A stretch of 64,000 bases of DNA from Neoarius graeffei (Eukaryota; Chordata; Actinopteri; Siluriformes; Ariidae): assembly GCF_027579695.1 (NCBI RefSeq), contig NC_083579.1:71048871-71112870 (forward strand), given 5' to 3'. A program made the position numbers and the translations under genes. Under the pieces are notes generated by a model. It was given only the letters and a program-made list of their open reading frames with translations, was not told the DNA's origin and searched no databases. Positions 54,934-64,000 of the stretch are shown here, piece by piece (position 1 is the first letter of the stretch; each line of letters opens with the position of its first letter).

Positions 54934-56190
54934 ATTTAAACATAACGTGATAAAACAAGCATTTCTACATCTTTCAAGCATCTATATGAACCCTGTATGA
55001 ATCATTTTTACGTAAACGTATGAATCATTATGGATGTTTGTGTGAAGAATTTGCATAAACCTTGACAAGAAGAACTATAGCAACAGGACGACTACAAAAA
55101 ACAAACAAACAAACAAACAAACAAACAAACAAACAAAACACAATAGGGATCTTGCACACATTTGGCTCTTTAGTTAGTGGAATTCTATTATTTGTGATGC
55201 GAATATGATCACGAATCATGTCGCAGCTAATCACTTCTCACGTATCATCCATCTCTGCAACTGCAATTTCACTAGCAGTTAAATGTTCTCTCCGTATCTA
55301 TGTATCTCTTCTCAGCCAGTCTGGACTTTGTCTCCTCGAAAGCTGCAGCACAGACCTGTTTCTGTTTGCGTGAGGTGCGGTGTGTATTGTGGCATCAGAG
55401 CTGACAGCTAATGCACAGCGTTCACACAGTTGCAGGGAGGTGGTGAGTGTGTGTGTGTGTAGTGTGCGTGCGTGCGTGCTCTAGCGCTTACACGCTGTCC
55501 CTCAGAGGTGTAAGCAGAGCTGCAGACTGAGGAACAGACAGAACATCAACATGAAGCACTGTCCTGCCATACAGTACACCTCATTTCCTGTTTGCATATA
55601 AAATCAGATAAACAATATGATGCATGTGCACAAAGCACAAGTGAGGTTGAGGTTTAACCATCCTTCAGAAAACAAACGCTCAGTGATCGGTCTTGTTGGA
55701 TTTTAAAAACGATTACTGTCGTCCTTTCACAAGGCGCGAGATCATTTTTCCTAGCATGATTCTGCTACAAAATCCAGGACGGCTAACTGAAGTCGGAAGG
55801 AAATCAGAAGTAGCCACTGCTATTGTGTTAGTGACGCGTTTACATAATTACAGACTACGTCAGACCTTAACGGCACGCTGCTGGCTCTACTTTCTCTACC
55901 AACAAACAAGAGCTGTAATCGATCTTCGAAACAATCTTTAATAAGTCAAGATCGCTCTTTTCTGCTTATTTTGCACTCCGCTCTGCTTCGTGATGGTGTG
56001 ACGTATACAGAGAGCTGATGTTTTTGCCCGGGGAAGTGCTGTACTGACACACACTCTTGACAACCCAGCAGAGACACTCTGGAGGATGTCTGATGGGCAG
56101 TGGAGCAGAATAGAACCGCACTCTTACTGCTAGCACACAGCTGCTGAACCAACTGGATGCATGGAGAGAAGTGTGTGTGTGTGTGTGTGT
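54934..56190. other. No gene; simple repeats and unassigned sequence
   Basis: An (AAAC)n tract lies at 55099-55137, (TG)n at 55447-55465 and 56171-56190. The remainder (for example 55250-55560 and 55900-56160) has no recognised repeat or coding homology. Confidence 0.45.
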
Positions 56191-56556
56191 GAAGAAGAAA
56201 CCTTTATTTGTCACATGCACACTTCAAGCACAGTGAAATTCATCCTCTGCATTTAACCCATCTGAAGCAGTGAACACACACACCCAGACAATGGGCAGCC
56301 ACACTACAGTGCCCGGGGAGCAGTCAGGGGTTCGGTACCTTGCTCAAGGGCACTTCAGCCCAAGACCGCCCCACGTCAACCTAACTGCATGTCTTTGGAC
56401 TGTGGGGGAAACCGGAGCACCCGGAGGAAACCCACGCAGACACGGGGAGAACATACAAACTCCACACAGAAAGGCCCCTGTCGGCCACTGGGCTCGAACC
56501 CAGGACCTTCTTGCTGTGAGGCGACCGTGCTAACCACTTACACCACCATGCCGCCC
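56191..56556 (-). mobile_element. V-SINE variant, full length
   Basis: Inverse copy: tail tttatttgtcacatgcacac ttcaagcacag, aacccatctgaagcagtgaa, ggggagcagtcaggggttcg, then V-SINE core and tRNA-like head ending ccaccatgccgccc. Its tail part is also at 10687-10868. It is inserted in a (TG)n tract. Confidence 0.85.
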
Positions 56557-56640
56557 ATGTGGCCACACCCGTGTGTGTGTGTGTGGTGTTTTGACTCTTT
56601 GCAGCCCTATAGTCCTTCTGTAAATCCCTCTCTTTCATTT

Positions 56641-56672
56641 ATAGTCAGCTCCAGAATTATTGGCACCCCTCA
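56641..56672. mobile_element. Solitary Tc1 terminal repeat
   Basis: tatagtcagctccagaatta ttggcacccct is a familiar Tc1 element tip; no matching partner was found nearby. Confidence 0.5.
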
Positions 56673-56844
56673 TGAAAACGAGCATATGAGTGACGGAGTC
56701 CCCGTCACTACAGTTGAGTATATGCCCTGACCACCATACCAACGAGCCTGGCTCTTTGGTGTGGTGGTCAGGGTGCAGGTTTGGCACCCTGTAGACCTGG
56801 GTTCAAGGCAGGATAAGGTGACTGTTCACTTGCTTCGCTACAGA

Positions 56845-56872
56845 TGGTGTCAGAAGTGGGATTCGAACCCAC
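56845..56872 (+). promoter_or_regulatory. tRNA-Leu-complementary primer-binding-site-like sequence
   Basis: tggtgtcagaagtgggattc gaacccac is the complement of a leucine tRNA 3' end including the untemplated CCA. It follows cgctaca-ga, i.e. a CA end plus two bases, as at the LTR/PBS border of retroelements. Confidence 0.5.
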
Positions 56873-57006
56873 AGCTCCAATCAGAGACCAGACGTGCGCT
56901 ACTCCAGCCTGGGCGTGTCTGGGTTAGCGCTACTGTTGCACCGTTAGCACTGTTTCCTCGACTCGGCTTGCTCCGGCTGCACTACTGCAACCTCAGCCCG
57001 GCCAGG

Positions 57007-57180
57007 ATGCGTCTCGGAGAGCTGAAGAGGCTGTCGGGACACCTGCATCTGCTGCTCAGTTCTCTGTCAGAGCCGCTGGAGCTGCCGTACCTGCTGCCCC
57101 AGGAGGAACTCCTCGGTCTGGAGGTGTGCTACTCCAGCATAACACAAAAATATTCTGAACTGAAGCAGCTGACGAGGGGC
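57007..57180 (+). CDS. Unknown coding fragment downstream of the PBS-like site
   Basis: MRLGELKRLSGHLHLLLSSL, SEPLELPYLLPQEELLGLEV, CYSSITQKYSELKQLTR: leucine-rich, helical, strongly codon-biased towards G/C, and in one frame from 56761. It is then overrun by SINE-like sequence at about 57178. I do not recognise the family. Its place about 135 bp after a primer-binding-site-like sequence would suit the start of a retrotransposon gag-type gene, but this is inference only. Confidence 0.35.
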
Positions 57181-57456
57181 CCTTCTGTGTTGAGTTTGCA
57201 TGTTCTCCCTGTGTCTGTGTGGGTTTCCCCCACAATCCAAAGTAAACTGACGATTGATCAAGCTTGGAGAGGGAATTTAATACCTTGTTTTATTTTTCAA
57301 ATGAATTTTCAACATTTTTCAGCGAGAAGGTCCCAGGTTTGAACCTCACACCTGATGAGGGGCCTTTCTGTGTGGAGTCTGCATGTTCTCCCTGTGTCTG
57401 TGCGGGTTTCCTCCGGGTGCTCCGGTTTCCCCCACAATCCAAAGACATGTGGTGAG
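57181..57456 (+). mobile_element. Two V-SINE-like fragments in tandem
   Basis: 57181-57275 and 57350-57456 both carry cttctgtg...agt.tgcatgttctccct, gtgtctgtg.gggtttcc and cccacaatccaaag. The first continues with actgacgattgatcaagctt ggagaggga. The second does so only after the hAT insertion (58715-58745), so it is the split copy. Confidence 0.6.
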
Positions 57457-57742
57457 CATACCTGTCAACCCTCCCGTTTTTCCCGGGAAATCCCTTATTT
57501 TGACTTATTTCCCGCTGTCTTCCCGTTTTTTTATTTTCCCGAAAATATCCCGTATTTTCGCATTATATAAAAGTCCCGTATTTTCACAATATAAAAAAGT
57601 CGGTAGGTCCAGAATTCATGACGCGCCTCTGACAGGAGTTTACAGCAGGAAGTCGGGCCATGAATTCATGTCCCCGCCCTCTCAGGCATCAGTAATTACA
57701 TAACTACGTCCGGAGGCGAGGCTGAGCAAGTGATTAGGTCCA

Positions 57743-58066
57743 GTGTTGCCAGATTGGGAGGTTTCCCGCCCAAGTTGGGCGGTTTCAAGTGCATTTTGGC
57801 GGGTTTTGAACATATTTTGGGCTGGAAAACGTCAGCAGTATCTGGCAACACTGATTAGGTCTGAGGTGAAGATGGCGATGCTAATAGCTAAGAAAAACAT
57901 TAGCCTCTCTTTCTTTGATGATTTCAACAAGTGCGTGGCTGGAATGCTCCCAGACTCTTCCCTCGCAAAGAAATTTTCCATGGGGAAAACGAAAGCCTCC
58001 CAAATAATCAAAGGTAAGCTACACATGTTTACATTAAGTATGTCCTGGCTAAGACCTCATAAATAG
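57743..58066 (+). pseudogene. hAT transposase remnant, copy 2
   Basis: 107 codons, only a few residues different from copy 1 (AGMLPDSSLAKKFSMGKTKA here). It ends in the same donor-like IIKG/gtaagc context near 58012. Same reading as copy 1. Confidence 0.45.
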
Positions 58067-58192
58067 CCTAGTGTAAACTAATTGGTGTATTAACTGTTTT
58101 ATCCACTCATTGTCTATTTTATTTTCTATCTGAAACTTACCCATTTTAAATCACTCTTGGTTTAATATCTTATATTACTCTCTCTTTATTAC

Positions 58193-58295
<103 letters not shown>

Positions 58296-58714
58296 GTTCC
58301 GAGGCCATGACTATGGTAAAACCATAATAAATTGCAATGGAATTGAATTTATTGACTGGTTATATAATGACCTTTCTTATTTTAACATAAGATACGTATT
58401 TTAGCCCTTAATTTGGGAAATAACTGGTACCACTGAAAGCAAATAAAAATAAATGTATAGTTTATTCACAAATGCACTCTATAAACCATAAACATATTGA
58501 GTTTGTGTCTTGGCTATCACCAACATGCACCAGAGTACAGGAAATCACAAATACTAGATAGAAAACTGCCCCCCATTCAACTACACACCCACTTTTGGTG
58601 AAGGGTATGACTTTCCGAAATTTTCCCTTATTTTGAGTTAAAAATCTGGGAAATATCCCTTTTTTTTCAAACCTCAAAGTTGACAGGTATGGTGGTGAGG
58701 TGAGCTGGCCACTC

Positions 58715-59576
58715 TAAATTGACGATTGCTCAAGCTTGGAGAGGGATGGGCTCTGCCAAATTTAAATGCCCTCGACACACCAGTGATGGACTGTTAATAC
58801 GTCATCAGTGGTGCCCTTACAGCCCTTGCTGGCTAAAGGGAAAAAGAAGAACCGACACCCTACAATCTCTATCGTAACCTTTCCAGAAGAGAATCACAGC
58901 ACTGAGCTGCTTTCTTTAACTCTCTAACTGCTCCAGACTCTAAAACTTTCAGTTATGACCCTTTTTGATATTTCCCCATGCTGGTTGATGACAAAGGGAT
59001 GTGTGTAGCCTCAAATTTGGACCAATGAAACAGAATTTCTGGAGACTGAGAGCAATTACAAAAAAAAAATCTCATTTTAAACAAACAAACAAACAAACAA
59101 ACAAACTATAATTCATATTGTCTGATCGAGTGCCTTTTATCAGTCTCCAAGAGTTTTCCAAACATTATGCCTGTGGCTGATAGATAAGGAGTAAAACATG
59201 GTGGTTCATGCTGTTATAGGAAAATAATCCACGATGGTCTGATTGGATATTCAATCCAATGCTCAGTGCTCTTACAGGAATAACACTGGAATGCACTACC
59301 AACACATACAGTCTGTATCTGATATTCAGAAAGGAAATCCACTGATTGTATGAGACATTTTAAACAACTCCGACCTCCGGTACCTTTTAATTGGTATCAT
59401 GTAAATTTTCTGTCTGTATAGGTATGTTTTGTGTATTATATACTGTACATTATTTATGTTACGAGCCCTGGAAGATTAGCCCTGTCAGGGGCTAAAGGGT
59501 ATCTCAGTAAACTCAAACTCAATCTGCAAGACAAGTTAGACCCTGCCGTCACTTATTCTATATTAACCCCTTCAAT
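58715..59576. other. No gene
   Basis: Contains the rest of the split SINE (to about 58745), an (AAAC)n tract at 59079-59105, and otherwise unassigned sequence. Confidence 0.5.
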
Positions 59577-59655
59577 GCCCTTGGACGAGTCACGTACGTC
59601 ATGAAATCTTTTACCGCTGACGGAAGAATGTTTTAGGCATTGACTGTAATTTATA

Positions 59656-61144
59656 CTAGTGCATCTCAAAAAATTAGAATACCATGAAAAAGTTCCTTTT
59701 TTTCATAATTTAATTCAAAAAGGTAAACTTTCATATATTCTATATTTATTACATGTAAAGTGAAATATTTAAAGCCTTTTTGTTTTAATTTTGATGATTA
59801 TGGCTTATAGCTCATGAAAATCAGAAATCCAGTATCTCAAATTATTAGAATATTCCCTAAGATCAATCAAAAAAAGGATTTACAATACAGAAATGTCCAA
59901 CTTCTGAAAAGTATATTCATTTATACACTCAATACTCGGTTGGGGCTCCTTTACCATGAATTACTGTATCAATGCGGTGTGGCATGGAGGTGATCAGTCT
60001 GTGGCACTGCTGAGGTGTTACTGAAGCCCAGGTTGCTTTGATAGTGGCCTTCAGCGTATCTGTATTTTTGGGTCGGGTGTTTCTCATCTTCCTCTTGACA
60101 ATACCCCATAGATTCTCTATGGGGTTCAGGTCAGGCAAGTTGGCTGGCCAATCAAACACAGTAATATCATGGTCAGCAAACCATTTGGTATTAGTTTTGG
60201 CACTGTGGGTAGGTGCTAAGTCCTGCTGGAAAAGGAAATCAGCATCTCCAAAAAGCTCGTCAGCAGATGGAAGTATGAAGTGCTCTAAAATCTCCTGGTA
60301 GATGGCTTTGTTGACTTTGGACTTGATAAAATACAGTGGACCAACACCAGCAGATGACATGGCACCCCAAATCATCACAGACTGTGGAAACTTCACACTG
60401 GGCTTCAAACACCTTGGATTCTGTGCCTCTCCACTCTTCCTCCAGACTCTAGAACCGTGATTTCCAAATTAAACGCAAAATGTACTTTCAGCTGAAAAGA
60501 GGACTTTGGACCACTGAGCAACAGTCCATTTCTTTCTCTCCTTAGCTCAGATAAGACACTTCTGACATTGTCTCTGGCTCAGGAGTAGCTTGATATTAGG
60601 AATGCGAAAGTTGTATCCCCTTTCTTGAAGATGTCTGTTCGTGATGGGTCTTGATACACTGACACCAGCCTCAGTCCACTCCTTGTGAAGCTCTCCCAAG
60701 TTCTTGAATCAACTTTTCTTGACAATCCTCTCAAGACTGCGGCCATCCCTGTTGCTTGTGCACCTTTTCCAGCCACCCTTTTCAGCAATGACCTTTTGTG
60801 GCTTACCCTCCTTGTGGAGGGCATCAGTGGTCATCTTCTGGACAACAGTCAAGTCAGCAGTCTTCCCCATGATTGTGGTTGTGTGTACTGAACTAGACCG
60901 AGAGATACACTGTGTTCATACTGTTTTACTCAAACCCGAAATGAAATATTCTAATATTTTGAGATGGGTTTTTTTATGTTTTTGTACTGTATGCCATACT
61001 GATTAAAATTAAAATAGAAAAATGCTTGAAACATTTTAGTTTATGTGTAATGAGTCTATAATATATAACATTTTCACTTTCTTAAATAACTGATGGAAAA
61101 TATTGAACTTTTTCACAATATTCTAATTTTTTGAGATGCACTAG
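59656..61144 (-). mobile_element. Tc1/mariner transposon (h)
   Basis: ctagtgcatctcaaaaaatt agaat and its inverse attctaattttttgagatgc actag; TA at 59654-59655 and 61145-61146. Inside a piggyBac-type MITE. Confidence 0.93.
59929..60870 (-). pseudogene. Decayed transposase of element (h)
   Basis: The minus strand starts MGKTADLTVVQKMTTDALHK at 60870 and soon carries stops and frame changes (stop in the KKS-FKNL region near 60710; another near 60555 and 60480). The last 160 residues are open: [51 protein letters not shown], ending GKGAPTEY. The second Asp and Glu are 34 residues apart. The first Asp is replaced in the LFSAES segment near 60490 (Asp to Ala by one base). Confidence 0.82.
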
Positions 61145-61287
61145 TATGTGCCACTGTGAAGTGAAAGTAATGTGCCATGTAAGGTACATAAAAGGAGGTG
61201 TTTATGACGAGTAGCGTACTTCATAAGGCACAGCGGTAAAAGATTTCATGACGTACGTGACTCGTCCAAGGGCACTGAAGCGGTTAA

Positions 61288-62487
61288 AGCAGTTACATTA
61301 TAGAGTCATTCCCTCATCAGCCTCTCTTTTTTTTCTTTCTTGAAGTTAATAGGAAAAACTTGTCATGTTACCAAGAAGCCAGAAAGTGAAAGGTCTTTGG
61401 TCTTGAAAATTCTCCTATGGTGGAAAACCTACCGTTATAAAGCGCCGACACTGAAGACCCCTTTAATAAATGTTAAGTAAACGTCTCCTTATGGAAAGAA
61501 CCATATGACCAGATCAACAAAAATCTGTTTCTTATTAGGGACATGGTAGCTCAGTGGTTAAGACACTGGATTACTGATCCAAAGATCAAGAGCTGGACTG
61601 CCAAGCTGCCTCAGTTGGGTCTTGAGTGAGGTTCTTAACCCTCAACTGCTCAGACGTACAGTATAAATAAGATAGATGCAAGTTTCTCTGGAGAACTTTT
61701 TCCTATAGACAAGTGGTTACTATAGAAACAATACCATATTAGAATGAGTGCATTAAAGGTGACATCATACGTATATCCCTTTTCCACAAACTGACACCGT
61801 TCCCTGAGGTCTTAATGAAATGTCTGTGAGATACTTTGATCAAAATACTACAAGGATAAACCACCACAGCTCCCTTCTCACCCGGTCTAAACAGCCCTGT
61901 TCAAAACGGCTGATTTGAGGAACGGCCTGTTCCTTTAAATGATGATGATAATGAGCCACTGCTCACACTATCCGCCTCTTCGGCCGGCCAATCAGGTAGC
62001 CCTCTGCTCATGAATATTCATTTGCAAAGGCAGTTCTCAAGCCATGAGTGCAGATACTCAGATGAGGGAGCGGAATAATTCTAACATCTCTGAAGGTTCT
62101 CGGTCATCCAGGCCATCGTAAACCGTAGGTGCTTAAGAAGGCAACTGGACTTGCTTGAAATTCTTGAAAACGTTTCACCTCTCATCCGAAAGGCTTCTTC
62201 AGTTCTGTCTGACTAGTCGGGAGTGCCAGGTATTTATCCTCTAGTGGACCAAAAGCAACCCGAAGGAGAGTCGTTGAGGTCGCATGGATCGAGCTGAATA
62301 ATTCTAATGAGCTCCCTTTTCTTAATATTTTTTTCACAATACGTTGCCTGTAATATAACAAATCCTTTGAATTAAAGCTGGCACTACTGTCAGAGTCCTG
62401 CTTTTATAGAAAATTAATCAACACAATCAGATTCAAGAATTAAACAGCATCGTGGTGTAAATATTGAGAGCCCTCCGTTCGTGTAAT
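61288..62487. other. No gene; two repeat fragments
   Basis: 61547-61690: tRNA-type SINE (ggtagctcagtggttaagac actggattactgatcc ... cttaaccctcaactgctcag). 62085-62300: fish repeat with gaaaacgtttcacctctcat ccgaaaggcttcttcagttc. Other parts are unassigned. Confidence 0.5.
61547..61690 (+). mobile_element. tRNA-derived SINE, fourth family
   Basis: Head acatggtagctcagtggtta agacactgg; decayed B-box region (gatcaagagctggac); body ccaagctgcctcagttgggt cttgagtgaggttcttaacc. The tail is lost. Confidence 0.65.
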
Positions 62488-62864
62488 CCATCCATCCATC
62501 CATTATCTCTAGCCGCTTTATCCTTCTACAGGGTCGCAGGCAAGCTGGAGCCTATCCCAGCTGACTACAGGCGAAAGGCGGGGTACACCCTGGACAAGTC
62601 GCCAGGTCATCACAGGGCTGACACATAGACACAGACAACCATTCACACTCACATTCACACCTACGCTCAATTTAGAGTCACCAGTTAACCTAACCTGCAT
62701 GTCTTTGGACTGTGGGGGAAACCGGAGCACCCGGAGGAAACCCACGCGGACACGGGGAGAACATGCAAACTCCGCACAGAAAGACCCTCGCCGGCCACGG
62801 GGCTCGAACCCGGACCTTCTTGCTGTGAGGCGACAACGCTAACCACTACACCACCGTGCCGCCC
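62488..62864 (-). mobile_element. tRNA-derived V-SINE, full length
   Basis: Inverse copy with a (CATC)n-like tail and perfect 13-bp TSD ccgttcgtgtaat (62475-62487 and 62865-62877). Confidence 0.92.
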
Positions 62865-62877
62865 CCGTTCGTGTAAT

Positions 62878-64000
62878 ATAACTCGCATATGCTGCTGTGT
62901 TTTCAATTGTGATTTTGCCATGGTCCTTTTCCCATGTGCTGCTTCTGGTATTTTCCTGAACGCTGTATATTCACGTATAAGTTACGAAGTCTATGCAACT
63001 TACTGTCCGTAAAACTCAAGCGTTTTGTTGTTGTTCTTTTGTTTTTTAGTCATTTTAGCTAATATGTAAAAGTAGACTAGTGAAAGAATAATAATAATAA
63101 TAAATAATAATCAGTTGAATTTATATCGCGCCTTTGTCATACCCAAGGTCGCTTTACAATTCGAAGAAGAAAATATAAAAAGTCCACCAAAAGAAGGTCA
63201 GGATGTCATTCCAATGGTGTAGCTGCCACAGTCCCACCAGGCGCACGAAAATAAATCCCACAACACCTGCACAGCCGCCGGGCAACATCGCTCGGAATAC
63301 CGCACCATGGATCCACAAAGCGAGCACAGAAGCACCGCCACGCAGAGCGCTGGTATGTCCCAAACCACCTGCACAGCCACTGCGACGCCACCGGGCAACA
63401 TCGCTTGGAACACAAAAGCACCGCTGCACAGAGTGCTGGACAACCCCGATGTTAAAAGAGCAATGAACTCACTGCAGTCCACAGCCAGGATCGCAGGTAT
63501 CACCCACGACGAACCAAGGCCTGGAGGGAACCGACGCCCAAAACTGGGCAGACAAAACACTCAAACAAAAAACAAACCTCAAACTACACAAACACAAAAA
63601 AGAAAAATAAAAGGAAAATAAAATAAAATAAAAAGCATTTACAATAGCATTTGGTCAGTCTTTTTTTTTTAACTCAATTGTCTTATATCTTCACTGTTTA
63701 TCCCTTTAATCTGTATTTCCCCTGCTACGCATCTCTGTGCAATTTTCACTTTCCTCCAACTCTCACTCCATTTCTGCTTCGTCTCGTATCTCTACTGTCC
63801 ATCCCTCCCCTATCTCTTCTAATCTCGGCTCCGTTCGTGCTGTTATCTCATCCTCTCTCGCTCTCTTTCTCCTTCCCTGCTCTGCACTCTTTATCCCTCT
63901 CTCCCTCACTCATCCTCTCAAGGTCTGGCTCTGTGTTATCCCAGGGATCAATAGTGCTGTGATTATTATTCTGGCTCTACAGCCCACACAGAGCCTCATT
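62878..64000. other. No gene; LINE-type tail and partial tandem duplication
   Basis: An (ATA)n tract lies near 63088-63108. 63115-63160 (atttatatcgcgcctttgtc atacccaaggtcgctttac) resembles a retroelement end. 63265-63450 has two copies of a roughly 113-bp unit (gggcaacatcgct.ggaa ... agcaccgc..cgcagag.gctgg). A pyrimidine-rich tract covers 63660-63930. Open frames here are low-complexity. Confidence 0.5.

Larger units (their letters stand above)
59577..61283. mobile_element. piggyBac-type MITE split by a Tc1
   Basis: TTAA on both sides (59573-59576 and 61284-61287). Inverted ends are cccc ttcaatgcccttggacga gtcacgtacgtcatg and its inverse at 61226-61283, more than 50 bp long, through gaaatcttttaccgct. 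Without the Tc1 it is about 216 bp. A TTAA target fits piggyBac. Confidence 0.85.

Noticed and set aside
56845..56872. Minus-strand tRNA-Leu gene
   Set aside because: Only the 3' 25 bases plus CCA are present; eukaryotic tRNA genes do not encode CCA and the rest of the tRNA is missing.
63651..63962. 103-residue frame rich in Leu, Pro and Ser
   Set aside because: Translation of a pyrimidine-rich low-complexity tract.

Overview
This window reads as an intronic and intergenic stretch of a teleost fish genome. The evidence is a spliced vertebrate WD40 gene spread over large introns, very dense Tc1/mariner and hAT DNA transposons, tRNA-derived SINEs of the fish V-SINE/Mermaid type, and long GATA, CTTT and TTA microsatellites. 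The SINE set would suit a catfish-like (siluriform) fish, but that is a guess from memory of repeat families. There are no bacterial features. | Host gene: the only conserved host gene I recognise is eipr1 (EARP/GARP-interacting protein 1, formerly TSSC1) on the minus strand. Its last three coding exons lie at 49384-49551, 44086-44253 and 35909-36083. Splice phases join cleanly, and the stop codon at 35909-35911 ends the protein. The earlier exons are not visible and presumably lie beyond base 64000. | Layout: 1-8.9 kb holds a LINE end, two Tc1 elements, a Crypton-like fragment split by a Tc1, and a long-TIR element carrying two SINEs. 8.9-18.3 kb holds SINEs, a Tc1 split by a V-SINE piece and a Harbinger-like MITE, another Tc1, a LINE end and a mariner with a single premature stop. 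18.3-26 kb holds a mariner MITE and a 4.7-kb THAP-domain transposon with about 190-bp inverted ends. That transposon is itself invaded by a hAT element and sits in a Tc1 remnant. 27-32.3 kb holds a Harbinger MITE, a strictly 86-bp minisatellite, a Crypton-like exon and an element with an 8-bp TSD. 32.4-35.2 kb is a composite hAT element containing a solo LTR. 35.9-49.6 kb is the eipr1 3' part; one intron carries a 3.6-kb tandem duplication and the next a 155/305-bp tandem repeat and a hAT split by a nearly intact Tc1. 49.6-64 kb holds SINEs, a 5S-rRNA-derived repeat, a second hAT copy inside a SINE, a possible retroelement primer-binding site, and a piggyBac-type MITE split by a Tc1. | How it fits together: nothing here forms a pathway. 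The value of the window is its insertion stratigraphy. Target-site duplications and in-window empty sites date many insertions relative to each other. All transposases seen are broken, but those at 16920-17996 and 46255-47277 are each a single nonsense codon from full length. All homology calls are from reading; no database search was run.
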